From the NCBI GenBank assembly GCA_963575745.1, contig CAUYUJ010011159.1:162083-226082 (forward strand): a stretch of DNA of 64,000 nt, written 5' to 3'. Position numbers and translations under genes: made by a program. The notes below the pieces were generated by a model that saw only the letters and a list, made by a program, of their open reading frames with translations, was not told the DNA's origin and made no database searches. Below, one piece after another: positions 51,171 through 62,870 of this stretch; positions within the stretch are counted from its first letter, which is position 1, and each line of letters opens with the position of its first letter. This DNA comes from Prorocentrum cordatum. Its lineage: Eukaryota > Sar > Dinophyceae > Prorocentrales > Prorocentraceae.

Positions 51171-53668
51171 CGGCCGCGGTGAGGGACCACCCCCTGCGCA
51201 CCCTCTATGGTGTCGAGAAAGTGCCACGCCTGCTATGCCCTGGACGACCGTCGTGCATGGCGGCCGCGGTGAGGGACCACCCCTTGCGCAGCCTTTATGG
51301 TGTCGAGAAAGTGCCACGCCTGCTATGCCCTGGACGACCGTCGTGCTTAGCGGCCGCGGTGAGGGACCAGCCCGGTGAGAGACCACCCCCTGCGCACCCC
51401 CTCTGGTGTCGAGAAAGTGCCGCGCCTGCTAGGCCCTGCGACATTGGCGCGTATGCGGTGAGAGACCACCCCCTCTGTGTGTCGAGAAAGTGCCGCGCCT
51501 GCTAGGCCCTGCGACATTGGCGCGTATAGGGACCGCGGTGAGAGACCACCCCCTGCGCACCCCCTCCGGTGTCGAGAAAGTGCCACGCCTGCTAGGCCCT
51601 GCGACATTGGCGCGTATAGGGGCCGCGGTGAGAGACCACCCCCTGCGCACCCCCTCCGGTGTCGAGAAAGTGCCACGCCTGCTAGGCCCTGCGACATTGG
51701 CGCGTATAGGGACCGCGGTGAGAGACCACCCCCTGCGCACCCCCTCTGGTGTCGAGGAAGTGCCACGCCTGCTAGGCCCTGCGACATTGGCGCGTATAGG
51801 GACCGCGGTGAGAGACACCCCCGCACCCCAGGCCCTGCGACAGTGGCGCGCATGGAGACCGCGGTGAGAGACCACCGCCTGCGCACCCCCTGTGGTGTGT
51901 AGGCGACACTGGCGCGTATAGAGCCCGCGCCTGCGCATCCCCTGTGGTGTCGAGAAAGTGCAACGCCTGCTAGGCCTGTGACATTGGCGCGTATAGGGAC
52001 CGCGGTGAGAGACCACCCCCTTGCGCACCCCCTGCGGTGTCGAGAAAGTGCCACGCCTGCTAGGCCCTGCGACATTGGCGCGTATAGGGACCGCGGTGAG
52101 AGACCACCCCTCTGCGCACCCCCTGTGGTGTCGAGAAAGTGCCACGCCTGCTAGGCCCTGCGACATTGGCGCGTCTAGACCGCGGTGAGAGACCACCCCC
52201 GGCGCATCCCCTGTGGTGTCAAGAATGTGCCACGCCTGCTAGGCCCCGACATTGGCGCGTATAGGGACCGCGGTGAGGGACCACCGCCTGCGCACCCCCT
52301 GTGGTGTCGAGAAAGTGCCACGCCTGCTAGGCCCTGCGACATTGGCGCGTATAGAGACCGCGGTGAGAGACCACCGCCTGCGCACCCCCTGTGGTGTCGA
52401 GAAAGTGCCACGCCTGCTAGGCCCTACGACATTGGCGCGTATAGAGACCGCGGTGAGAGACCACCCCCTGACCCCTTGTGGTGTGAAAGTGCTACGCCTG
52501 CTAGGCCCTGCGACATTGGCACGTATAGACCGCGGTGAGAGACCACCCCCTGCGCACCCCCTCCGGTGTCGAGAAAGTGCCACGCCTGCTAGGCCCTGCG
52601 ACATTGGCGCGTATAGAGACCGCGGTGAGAGACCACCCCCTGCGCACCCCCTCCGGTGTCGAGAAAGTGCCACGCCTGCTAGGCCCTGCGACATTGGCGC
52701 GTATAGACCGCGGTGAGAGACCACCCCCTGCGCACCCCCTCTGGTGTCGAGAAAGTGCCACGCCTGCTAGGCCCTGCGACATTGGCGCGTATAGAGACCG
52801 CGGTGAGAGACCACCCCCTGCGCACCCCCTCCGGTGTCGAGAAAGTGCCACGCCTGCTAGGCCCTGCGACATTGGCGCGTACCGCGGTGAGAGACCACCC
52901 CCTGCGCACCCCCTCCGGTGTCGAGAAAGTGCCACGCCTGCTAGGCCCTGCGACATTGGCGCGTAGGACCGCGGTGAGAGACCACCCCCTGCGCACCCCC
53001 TCTGGTGTCGAGAAAGTGCCACGCCTGCTAGGCCCTGCGACATTGGCGCGTATAGAGACCGCGGTGAGAGACCACCCCCTGCGCACCCCCTCTGGTGTCG
53101 ATAAAGTGCCACGCCTGCTAGGCCCTGCGACATTGGCGTATAGGGACCGCGGTGAGAGACCACCCCCTGCGCACCCCCTCTGGTGTCGAGAAAGTGCAAC
53201 GCCTGCTAGGCCCTGCGACATTGGCGCGTATAGAGACCGCGTGAGAGACCACCCCCTGCGCACCCCCTCTGGCGTCGATAAAGTGCAACGCCTGCTAGGC
53301 CCTGCGACATTGGCACGTATAGGGACCGCGGTGAGAGACCACCCCCTGCGCACCCCCTCCGGTATCGAGAATGTGCCACGCCTGCTAGGACCTGCGACAT
53401 TGGCGCGTATAGAGCGCACCCCCCTTGCGCACCCCCTCTGGTGTCGAGAAAGTGCCACGCCTGCTAGGCCCTGCGACATTGGCGCGTATAGGGACCGCGG
53501 TGAGAGACCACCCCCTGCGCACCCCCTCCGGTGTCGAGAAAGTGCCGCGCCTGCTAGGCCCTGCGACATTGGCGCGTATAGAGACTGCGGTGAGAGACCA
53601 CCCCCTGCGCATCCCCTGTGGTGTCGAGAAAGTGCCACGCCTGCCGTGCCCTGCGCCATGGCCTGCAT
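51171..53668. repeat. 90-bp satellite, about 28 units
   Basis: Consensus blocks: GACCGCGGTGAGAGACCACC, CCCTGCGCACCCCCTCTGG, TGTCGAGAAAGTGCCACGCC, TGCTAGGCCCTGCGACATTG, GCGCGTATAG. Regular 90-bp spacing (51209, 51299, 51568, 51658, 51748...) with scattered truncated units (73-88 bp). Divisibility by three keeps all frames open: plus strand repeats SGVEKVPRLLGPATLARIET, minus strand repeats GVRRGWSLTAVPIRANVAGP. No splice, start or stop context supports translation. Confidence 0.95.
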
Positions 53669-54235
53669 AGAGCCTCCTGCCATCCACTGCGAATCCTACA
53701 CGCACGTCTTGTATATGGCATGGTATGTGTGTATGATGCGTGTGCGGCTATATCGGGACGTGTCTCATGTAGGTGCCCACTACGTCGCGCACACGCCTCA
53801 ATGGACGCTGCAGTGATCACGCCAGGCGCGCACTAGCGTTGTATGGTGTGTGTGTGTGTTGTGTGCGAGTGTGTGCATGCGCGCGGTCGTATGTAGACGC
53901 GTGTCTCATGTACTTGCCGTGCACGCGTTGAGCGCGGGTGAAGAGAGGAAGGAGGAGAGAGGAGATGAGGTGTGAGGTGAGGTGAGACGCGGATGCGCCG
54001 CGGCAGGGAAGAAAACCAGAACCCCACGAAACAAGTAGGGAATAACATTATTATAGCGGCGATGCCGGAGAAGGCAACAAGGAGTTATCGCTAAATTGTC
54101 GGCTTGACTTTCCTGCTATTCCGCCTGCATGCCAAATTTCAAGGACCAAAGTGCATGGCGCGAAGCGCCACTGCAGTCCTGTGTATATATATATATATAT
54201 GTTTGCATCGATTCACACACATGTGAATATATAAC
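53669..54235. other. No gene; TG-rich and purine-rich spacer
   Basis: TGTG-rich 53840-53880, GAGG-rich 53940-53985, a (TA)n of about 18 bp at 54184-54201. Confidence 0.6.
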
Positions 54236-54640
54236 CTTCCTCAGGAAGATTGTTTTGTTGTTATACAAAAAATGTTATTGGATGGTTGTACGCATTGTTG
54301 GAAGATGGTTGGACGGTTTTTTTGCTGTTTTTTGGAAGGTTTGTTTGAATAGTGTTGGAAGGATTTGGAAGGTATTTGGAGGGTTCTTGGAAGGTTGTTC
54401 GAAGGTTTGCTTGGAAAGTGGTTGGAAGGTTCTTGAAAAGTTGTTGAATGTATTGGGCGGTTGCGCCAAATGTTGAAAGGTTTTTGGGAAGGTTTTAGAA
54501 AGGTTGGTGGAAGGTTTTGTTGAAGGGCTGTTGGAAGGTTTTCGGAAGGTTTTTGGAAGGTGTGTGGAAGGTTATGTTACCCCCCCCCCCGGAACCCGGG
54601 AAAAACTTGCCAGAAACCTTCCTCAGGAAGAATCTGGGAG
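54236..54640. repeat. AAGGTT minisatellite, second locus
   Basis: GGAAGGTTTTTGGAAGGT-type units bounded left by AACCTTCCTCAGGAAGAT and right by AAACCTTCCTCAGGAAGAAT, i.e. the same hairpin unit as at 48.3-50.2 kb. Confidence 0.8.
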
Positions 54641-55019
54641 GGGTTCCGCGAGCTGCCGCAACGGTCTCTGCCTCATTGCTGCCCTTAGTGGCCCCGTCCT
54701 TCCCGTTTGCGGCCCGATATACGTGTGCCACTCGTGGCCCCCGCTCGTTCGCGCCCGCCGCCCGCCGTGGCCCCACATGCATGGATTTCGTGGCCCCGCT
54801 GTCGCCTTTTGTGGTCCCCATCGATGCCCTACGTGGCCCCGTTGCTACCCTCAGTGGCCCCGTCGTTGTCCTCTGTGGCCCCGCATGTTCTGCCCTTCGT
54901 GGTCCCCGCTCGTTCGCGCCCTTCGTGACCCAATACGCATGCCCTTCGTGGCCCCGCTGTCGCCCTTTGTGGGCCCCGCTGTCGCTCTCGCTCTCGCTTT
55001 CGCTTTCGCTCGTCGTCGA

Positions 55020-55050
<31 letters not shown>

Positions 55051-55160
55051 GTGGTCGGTCCGCTGACCGTCCCTCTTGGGGTCGGGCTGCCGCCGATCAG
55101 CGCTGCCGCTTGCCAGGCCGACGGTCCGCGGCCGCCCCGCCGCTTGATTCCCAGCTTACT
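54641..55160. repeat. CCCTTCGTGGCCCC array, copy 2, with (CGT)n and unique flank
   Basis: Degenerate 21-bp units to about 54980, CTCTCGCTTTCGCTTTCGCT, (GTC)n 55010-55050, then a unique flank (GCCGCCGATCAGCGC, GACGGTCCGCGGCCGCCCCG) that recurs at 57490-57550. Confidence 0.8.
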
Positions 55161-55745
55161 GGGAAGAAAGATATACCCCACAAAAGGGGCATGATCGAAG
55201 ACGAAGGGGGCGGGTATCGACAGTGTGGGAAGCACACGTAGAATGACACTCGAGCAAATAAGAGCGAACAGCTTTACACTGATTGTTGTTGTTGTTGAAC
55301 TTTGATTATTGGAGAATCATTATTGTTGATCCCCCCCTCCGGTAACATATGCGTTTTTCAATTGAAATGCCCTTCCCGGGGCCTCTCGCGCTGGATCTCC
55401 TCGCAATTTATTCAGACGCCGCGCCCTCACGTTCAGGAATCACGCTCTCACAGTGGATTTCCTCACGATTGATTTTAGAATCGAGCTGTCGCTCGAGACT
55501 TCCCCGCGACCCACGCAGGACGCACGCTTCAGCAACCCGCATGCTCGACCTGGCCGCCTGGGCCCTCCTTCCCGACCCGCCTGGTAGGATCTACCCGCCC
55601 GATCTGCCCGTCTGGTTCTGCCACGTGTTTTCTGCTCCTAGCCCCCCTCCTCCTAGTCTCTCCCGTGCTCCATCCTCCTCCCTCCCCCTTGTCCCTTCCT
55701 TCCATCCGTCCTCTCTGCCCCTGCATCAGGGGCTGCACAAAATAC
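55161..55745. repeat. Composite repeat module, copy 1
   Basis: Starts at a CCCC-ACAAAA-GGGG hairpin, then GATCGAAGACGAAGGGGGCG, ATGACACTCGAGCA, TTGTTGAAC, TTTTTCAATTGAAATGC, CGCTGGATCTCCTCGCAATT, TTCCCCGCGACCC. It ends at the hairpin GCCCCTG-CAT-CAGGGGC. The same order recurs at 57580-58235. Confidence 0.85.
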
Positions 55746-55774
55746 ACGCTGCAACGAAGAAAAATATACCTATA

Positions 55775-56525
55775 CGGCCACCCTTGGGGTGATAAGGAGG
55801 TTGTGGGGGGGGAGAGGGGGGGACCAACATCTGACTCAGTCGATCTCACGATCGATTTCACTCAACGGGACACCACGGGACACCACGGGACACTTGTTGA
55901 TCTCACGATCGATCCCACTATCGATCTCACTCAACGGGACACCACGGGACAACGCGGCACACTTCTCGATCTCACGATTGGTCTCATTATCGATTTCTTT
56001 ATCGATCCACTCAACGGGACACCATAGGAGACCACGGGGCACTTCGGGACACCACATCGATCTCACGATCGATCTCACACCACGGGACACCACAGGACAC
56101 CTGTCACCACATCGATCTCAGTATCGATCTCACTCAACGGGACACCACGGGACACTTGTCGATCTCACTGTCGATCTCACAATCGATCTCATGTTTTGGA
56201 AAACCACAGTGGGTTGGGGACACTACGGAACACCACGGGACACCGCGAGCCACCGCCGGACGGACGAACGGGCGGGCGGGGGAGAACCATTTGTTTTGAC
56301 TTCGCCCTAGCAACGGCGGACACCACGGGACACCACGGGAAACCGCGGGACACCGCGAGCCACCGCTGGACGGACGCACGGGCGGGCGGGGGAGAATCAT
56401 ATGTCTTGACTTCGCCCTCGCAACGGCGGGTTCATTCTTCTCGCGCGCCCACGCAGCTTCGCCTCGCCCTCACGCACGGTTGGGGGTCTCCGTTCCACTG
56501 CCATCTCACCCCCCAACCTCCGATA
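55775..56525 (+). repeat. Dispersed repeat, copy B
   Basis: Forward copy of the element inverted at 7669-8618: TATACGGCCACCCTTGGGGTG, GATAAGGAGGTTGTGGGG, an array of CGATCTCAC and ACGGGACACC words, two TTGACTTCGCCCT(A/C)GCAACG blocks, and a unique end ACGCAGCTTCGCC...CCAACCTCCGATA. It is inserted between, or forms part of, the composite module copies. Confidence 0.85.
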
Positions 56526-56780
56526 CCCCCAAAAGGGCACGGTTGAAGACGAAGAGGGCGGTTATCGAGGGTTCGGGGTATTCGTGTTGATTGGCACGCG
56601 AGCAGATCATAACGAACAATTGTAAAATCATTGTTCGTTGTAATTGCTGATGTTGTTGAACTTTGTCTTTGCGGAAGAATCATTATTGTTCATTCCCCCT
56701 TTCTGTAACCATTGCGCTTTTCAATTGAAGTGTTTCTCCGGGCTTCGCACCTTTTGTTGAAACAAGAATCCAGGAAAGTC
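56526..56780. repeat. Composite repeat module, partial copy 2
   Basis: CCCCCAAAAGGGCACGGTTG, AAGACGAAGAGGGCGG, GCACGCGAGCAGATCA, TTGTTGAACTTTG, GCGCTTTTCAATTGAAGTG. Equivalent to the first about 220 bp of copies 1 and 3. Confidence 0.8.
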
Positions 56781-57119
56781 GTTAAGGTCAATTTGTGTTG
56801 TTGGTCCCCCGATTACGCCGATTACAGCAACAACGGTTCCCGCCTGAGACCTCCTCACAATTTAGCCAGGACACCCGCTCCCGCCTGAGACTTCCTTGCA
56901 TTTTACTCGGGAATCGCGCTCTCGCTTGGGATTTCCTTAGAATTTTTTCAGGACTCGCTCTCTCGGCGCTCAGGAGTCGCGCTTTCACTGGAGGCGCGTT
57001 TGCAATTGACTCAAGAATCGCGCTCTTGCGTTGGACTTCCCCGCAATTTACTCAAGCGCCGCGCTCCCGACACTCGGGCACCCAGGACTCGCGCTCACTC
57101 TCAGGACTCCTTCGCAGCA
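56781..57119. repeat. Repeats of CGCTCTCGC...TTTACTC words
   Basis: At least five sentences of the form 'GGACTCGCGCTCTCGCTTGGG-ATTTCCTTAGAA-TTT', related to the 'CTCGCGCTGGATCTCCTCGC' part of the composite module. Confidence 0.6.
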
Positions 57120-57560
57120 TACATAGTAATCAAGATCTCGCTGCCTTCGCGGCCCCGTGGCAGCCCTTCGTGGCCCCCTCGCTGCCCTCCGTGGACCCGT
57201 TGCAGCCCTTCGTGGCCCCCTCGCTGCCCTGCGCGGCCCCGTTGCAGCCCTTCGCGGCTGTCGCACTTTGCCTCGCTGCCCTACGTGGCCCCGTTGCTAC
57301 CCTCAGTGGCCCCGTCGTGTCCCTCCCTCTGGCCCCGAACTATCTGCCCTTCGTGGCCCCCGCTCGTTCGCGCTCTTAGTGGCCCCATACGCATGCCCTT
57401 CGTGGTTCCGCTGTCACCCTTCGTGACCCTCTTCCTGCCCCGCTGTCGTCTTCGCTTTCGCTTTCGCTCGTCGACGTCGCCGTCGTGGGTTGCCGCCGAT
57501 CAGCGCCGCCGCTGGCCAAGCCGACGGTCCGCGGCCGCCCCGCCGCTTGCCGGGGCCTGG
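57120..57560. repeat. CCCTTCGTGGCCCC array, copy 3, with the same flank
   Basis: 21-bp-based units to about 57430, then GCCGCCGATCAGCGC and GACGGTCCGCGGCCGCCCCG as at 55085-55140. The array-flank-module order of 54.64-55.75 kb is thus repeated at 57.12-58.24 kb. Confidence 0.85.
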
Positions 57561-57579
57561 CCTGCAGAGAATCAATATA

Positions 57580-58245
57580 TACCCCCCAAAAGGGGTACGA
57601 TCGAAGACGAAGGGGGCGGGTATCGAAGGTTTGGGAAGTACACGTCGAATGACACTCGAGCAGATAAGAGCGAACGGTTTGAAACGTTGTTGAACTCTCA
57701 CTATTGAAGAATAAGTATTGTTGTTCTCCCCCCATCTGGTAACATAGGTGTTTTTCAATTGAAGTGCTTCCCCCAGGGCTCGCACCCTGCACTTTTTCAG
57801 AGAAAGTCACTAGGGTCCAACTGCGTTGTTGGGCCCCTAAGTACAACAACAACGGGTCCCGCCTGATATTTCCTCACAATGTATTCCCAGATCGCGCTCT
57901 CGCTCTCGCGCTGGATCTCCTCGCAATTTATTCAGACGCGCGCCCTCCACATACAGGAGTCACGCTCTCGCAGTGGATTTCCTCACGATTGATTTGGGAA
58001 TCGAGTTGTCGTTCGTGACTTCCCCGCGATCCATGCAGGACGCACGCTTCAGCGATCCGCCTGCTCGACCTGGGCGCCCAAGCCCTCCTTCCCGACCCGC
58101 CTGATAGGATCTACCCGCCTTATCCGTTTGGTTCTGCCACATGTTTTCTGGCCCGTGTTCCATCCTCCTCCCTCTCACTTGTCCCTTCCTTCCATCCGTC
58201 CTCTCTGCCCCTGCTTCAGGGGCTGCGCGAAATAAGCGTTGCAGG
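57580..58245. repeat. Composite repeat module, copy 3
   Basis: CCCCCCAAAAGGGGTACGAT to GCCCCTG-CTT-CAGGGGC. Same order as copy 1; the terminal hairpin stem is conserved while its loop differs (CTT versus CAT), suggesting the stem is either functional for the element or simply a shared boundary. Confidence 0.85.
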
Positions 58246-58259
58246 TAAGATAGATGCAT

Positions 58260-61200
58260 CTATGAAAAGAGAAATAAACATGAGCAAACGAGAGCGCCCA
58301 GAATCCTGACTGCTTGTTCGGCATGATCCCAGCGCACAGGTCGCGGCTGGATCCGCATGGCTTCGCCTTCTGCCGCCGACACCCCGCAGATGGATTCGTG
58401 GCTTAGGTGCCGCCAGGTTGGAGAACGCGGGTGTTCGGTTTCGTCGTCAGGTTCCAGGTGTGCGATCACGTCTTGTTCGGCAGTCACGGATTGAAGGTTC
58501 AGGAGTGTCGGGTGGGACAGGTAAGTAGGTGCTTGTACGTGCTCTCTCTTGCAACCTTGGGTATCCTGGGGTCTGCTTGGGTTATATTTTGGACAGCTCG
58601 GGGCGTCAGCAATACTGGCACGTCTTAGGTGAATGTACGGTCTCTGCGGCTCCTTCCGGGACCAGAAGAGGAGGGAGGATGTGGAGTTGGAGGAGGACGA
58701 CGACGACGAGAAGGTGGGCGAATTGGGACAAGGAGCAGGAGGGCCTGTTGTCCGCGTTATGCCGGCCACGATCACACGTGTATTGAAATACTACGGCCTA
58801 CGTGATTTGAAGCGCGTTTATCAGAGGGGCGGGTGGGGGTCAGGGATGGCTGCTGATTCGGGCCTCCCGCTTTTGCGCCAGAGCTTTCACAGATTGCACT
58901 CTGCCTCAGTTCTGCCGCACCGCACACTGCAACGCACAGGTGCTGTCCAGTGCTCTCCCGACATGGTTGCTATCACGGATCCGCGGTTCTGGGAGTTTCC
59001 TGGACCTTATGTGGAGGACATCACACGTCGGACGGGGCTAGGACGAGGATAAGTCCGCTCCAGGGCGTCCCGGAACGCTCTCGGAGAGTTTTGGAACGCT
59101 CGGAGGAAGCCGCGGCGCCCGAGATATCCTCCAGAGCCGCTGGATCTCAGAGATTCTCGGTGTTACGCTGAACCGATGTTATCCTCGTCTTGGTTTCGTT
59201 TTACAGATGGGCCGTACCCGGTCCAGGCACATCCCGGAACATCCGTAAGAGGCCTCCACGTCTTTTCGGCTATTGCAAGATGGCGTCCCGTCCAGCCCCA
59301 GAGCCGCCGCTTCCGACCGCCCACGTGCAATAGGCAGGCAGCAGCGCTGGGGCAGGGCCGGAATCGGAGGGCATGCCTGCGGCTGTTCGTCTAGGTCCTC
59401 CTCAGTGCTGTCCTCGACATTGTATGCCTCCCAGGTGGGGTCGGAGCAGATGGGGTCGGAGGATCGTGCCGCATCGCTGATGCATCCCCCAGGCCTCTAG
59501 TCTAGGCTCTCCCCAATGCCTTCCTCGATTTGTTCTCAGCTTCGGCTGGCCACTGGGCAAAGATATCAACGCGTTTGCCGCATGCGATGTGCTGCGAACC
59601 GCGGTCTGTCACCGCGAAGGAGACGCATGGCTGGGCCCTGGTTTGTGCAAAGCGGCCTGCGCAATTCATCTTGTGCACAGCCAGGGCCCTGCCTCCTCAT
59701 CCTCGCGGTGCAGTGCACCGAGCTGCTGTCGCAATGCAAGGGGATGATGATAGGTGCTTTCTTCTTCGGACCTTGGTTGGCCACCTAACGCTCCAAACAC
59801 GTGTCTCCATTGTTTGCTTTCGCGCCCCCTTTGGTGTTTTCAGATTTTTTATTTGCCGCATGCGCTAGGTTGCGCTCACTACATGCTTTGGCCTAGGATG
59901 GCCTCAGTCAGCGCGAGAGACCGAAGCATCGGTCATTGCCGCTGGGCTCAGAGAGCGGCGTCACGAAGGGCGCGCGGTCCTGCTGGGGCCCTGCGTTTCT
60001 TCCTTCTCCCTGCCGCCTCGTCGCTTGTTTCCCCCTTTGTGCTCGTGTCCTCGTCGTCGTCCTCCTCCTCCTCCTCCGAGCAGTGTGGGCGGGCGCGGCG
60101 TTATACCCGGGCCGACGCCCGTACAGGGAGATTCAAGACGTCCTGCGATGCTCCCAGGACGGCCCAAGATGCTTCCAAGAAGGGCTCCAGAAGAGCTCAA
60201 GATGGGGAAGTCTACAGGTCCCCAGCGGCCCTTCCTCCCAAGATCGCCCCCAAGATGCCCCCAAGAGGCCCCCAGAAGGCTCCCCAAACCCGTCAGAGTC
60301 CCCCAAGAAACGTCCAAAAGATTCCTAGAGTCCCCCGTAGAAGTCACCCTCTAAAAACAACAATTCTGGCTCAAGACTCGCAGTTGGCTGCAACTTGGAA
60401 CGTCGCAGGTGCGAGCCCCGTCCCTTACCAGCCAGCAGGTCGTCGGGTCTACCTCGGCGTCGCCGCCGCCGATGCCTCTTCTGTTGTCGTCGTCGTTCTC
60501 GTCGAAGTCTTGTGGCGCGATGGCCTTGCCATGCGCTGTTCTCCAGCCCCGCACGCTGTTGCATGACACGTTGAACTTTGCGACGCTTGCAATGGCACTT
60601 TGCTTGCAGCTTGTCCCCTCACGGTGTCCAAATACATGATGTTTGCTGTGTGTGGGTGGGGTAAAACGCCAACCTCCGTTTTTGCAAGACGGGGCCGCGT
60701 TCTTGCAAATCTGTCGGTCTGCCTCTGCGTCGTCGCTGCCAGCGCCTCTGCTGTCGTCGTCTTTGTCGTCGTGTTTTGGAGTGTTCGCTATGGCACGCGG
60801 AATTGCACTTTTCTAGCGAATTGCCATCTACTGTCATGCCCCACGCCCCTTGACACCTATAGCCGCCCCGGGTATGGTTCATCCCTGAGGTTGGCGTCGC
60901 TCGCGTTCTCGGCCCCTTCTCTCCACGAGGTATCGTTTGGTACCGACGAGGGCAGTGAAAGTTTCATCCATGAGGTGGCGTTACTGACGTGGGTTTGTCA
61001 GTCTTGTGTCTTCGGTCTCCCTTCGTGTGATGTTTCCTGCCTCCTTTTCCTCCTGCCTCCTTGTGGTGTTGCGTGCCAGCGTGCCTGCCTGTTGTGGCTT
61101 TGTTCTGCCGTGCCGTGTCGTGGTGGGTCCGCACGGTGCCGTGTCCGTATTGTCGTTGTTGTGCAACCGTGTCGTGACATGCTCGGGGTCCGCGTTGTGC

Positions 61201-61480
61201 CGTGCCCTGGGTCCTGTTGCCGTGCCTTCCGTTGCGGTGTTGTCTCGTCCTTGTGCCGCGATCCTGCTATCCTGCCGCCCGCGCTTGGCGCCCGTTGCTG
61301 CTTCCGCTGTCTTCTCTTGTTCCGTCCCTTGCTGGCCGCGCGCGCGGAATTGCTCCCCGCGCGTCTTGCTAGGGCTGGGGGGGGGTAGTTTTTTCTCGGT
61401 GGGTTGGCGCCGTCGCCCTGCGGCGCGCAATGGTGGGCGGGTCGGCGGGGGCTGCGAGTTTGCTGCACTGTCACTTTAGG
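58260..61480. other. No firm gene in 3.2 kb
   Basis: Frames exist at 58633-59052 (plus) and 58260-58775 (minus) but lack recognisable motifs or splice support. 60055-60085 has CTCCTC runs. 60130-60350 is copy 3 of the degenerate CCCAAGA repeat. 60440-60520 and 60720-60780 share GTCGTCG and GCCGCCGATGCC words. 61000-61350 is TG/CGTG-rich with poly-Val/Cys/Leu frames. Confidence 0.45.
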
Positions 61481-61599
61481 GGTCCCACGATAAGCGGTGA
61501 AAGACCCGACCCTGACGGGGACACCCTGCGCCCCGCATCGCCCGCATCCTTCCAGGGGCGCGCCGGAGCGCTGCGAGGGTCAGCGGTCCGGCGGCATGG

Positions 61600-61745
61600 G
61601 CGCGCGGCGCGCCAGCAACACCACCGGCACCACGACGACGAGCAGCATCACCAGCAGCATCACCATCACGACGACGACGCCCAGCACCACCACCGCCACC
61701 ATCAAGGCTGCGACGGGCACCACCACCGCTACGGCTGCGAGCCGC
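61600..61745. repeat. ACC/ACG/AGC triplet tract, first
   Basis: CACCACGACGACG, ATCACCAGCAGC, CACCACCACCGCC words. Encodes Thr/Ser-rich (plus) or poly-Val (minus) frames. Similar tracts recur at 62690-62870 and 63800-64000. Confidence 0.85.
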
Positions 61746-61944
61746 CGCGAGGGCGATCGCAGAGGGAGCACATCTCGGGCGAATCTGCGCCACTGCCCGC
61801 GCAGGCTGAGACGCCACGCAGCGAGCCTTTCCGATCCCGAGGCACCTCCCCTTCGACAGGCCCAGCCGCAACAGCGCGATCTCCGGGCAAGCGCCAAAGG
61901 GCATGCAGAACTTCTTGGCGCCCCGCGAAGCGCCGGGCAGAACG
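61746..61944. other. GC-rich spacer between triplet tracts
   Basis: No motif recognised; open in several frames through composition. Confidence 0.4.
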
Positions 61945-62002
<58 letters not shown>

Positions 62003-62060
62003 GGCAGCGGCAGCGGCAGCGGCAGCGGCAGCGGCAGAGACAGAGTGGCGGCGACAGCGG
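61945..62060. repeat. (CAG)n then (CGGCAG)n microsatellite
   Basis: About 18 CAG/GCA triplets (61950-62001) followed by CGGCAG hexamers. Gives poly-Gln, poly-Ala or poly-Ser depending on frame and poly-Cys/Leu/Ala on the minus strand. A gene exon carrying a Gln tract is possible, but nothing flanking supports it. Confidence 0.95.
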
Positions 62061-62689
62061 CAGCGGCAGCAGCAGTGCCAGAAGCGCCCGAAAAACTGCC
62101 AGCGCCACCAGACGAGGCTAGCACCTGCGTCCCGTGCCAGGCAGAAATCCCGCAAGACGGGACAGGAGGGACACTCCAGCGCAAGAGGTTTGCTTCGGCG
62201 CCACTTGAACTTGGGCTGCCGCGCCGACTTGGCCGGCCATCTGGAAGGGCCCACCGGTAACCCGCACCGCCGAGCCCGACTGCCGACCACCCCCGACTCA
62301 CGGGCAAGGTGTTTCGCAAAACGTGAACCGAGACCAGTCGCAGCGAGAGACACCACCAGGAGGACCACGCAGTGGCTAGAGACCAGGACATGCCCGTGCT
62401 GCGGGGCGTCTGCCCTGGGCTGTCGGGACGCTCACGCAACAGGGCGGCCACCAGGCGCGCGCGAGGTGCTCGCGGCTGAGCACGTGGATAGCGGAAGCCA
62501 GCGCGACCAAAGGGGAATGGAGATGTGGCTTGTGCGGCGCAGACGCCTGGGTCGGAGAAGTACCGCCTGCCCCACGTGCCGCGGCAGCGGACAGCCCGCC
62601 GCAGGCCACCCCGCCAGGGCAAGAGCACGAACGGCCGCCAGAGCAAGGAGCAGGCGGCGGAGGCCTGGACCCACCAGCAGCTGACGCAT
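62061..62689. other. GC-rich, no recognised gene
   Basis: A plus-strand frame opens at 61497 and runs to 62684 through the tracts above, with no motif outside the low-complexity parts. Confidence 0.4.
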
Positions 62690-62870
62690 CGAGACCACGA
62701 CAGCAGCAGCACCACCACCACCACCAGCAGCAGCACCGTAACTTAACCACCGCTGCAACACCCAACACCACCACCGCCACAACAGTGGCGCCACAGGCAC
62801 TGACGACGACAGGAAACACCACCAGCACTGCCACGACGACGACGCCCAGCAGCCCCACCGATATTGCACT
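62690..62870. repeat. ACC/CAG/ACG triplet tract, second
   Basis: CAGCAGCAGCACCACCACC, AACACCACCACCGCCAC and ACGACGACGCCCAGC words. Confidence 0.85.

Noticed and set aside
51171-53668. CRISPR-like array of direct repeats
   Set aside because: Repeats are contiguous 90-bp satellite units with no unique spacers, and the genome is eukaryotic.
52713-53816. 367-residue plus-strand ORF over the 90-bp satellite
   Set aside because: Its length follows from the unit being a multiple of three; an equally long frame exists on the other strand and there is no sequence support outside the array.
58633-59052. 139-residue plus-strand ORF with an acidic DDDDE stretch
   Set aside because: The acidic part is a GACGACGACG microsatellite; the rest has no motif or splice support.
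61497-62684. 395-residue Thr/Ser/Gln-rich plus-strand ORF (mucin-like)
   Set aside because: Made of ACC/ACG and CAG triplet tracts; no signal peptide, domain or splice context; the opposite strand is equally open.
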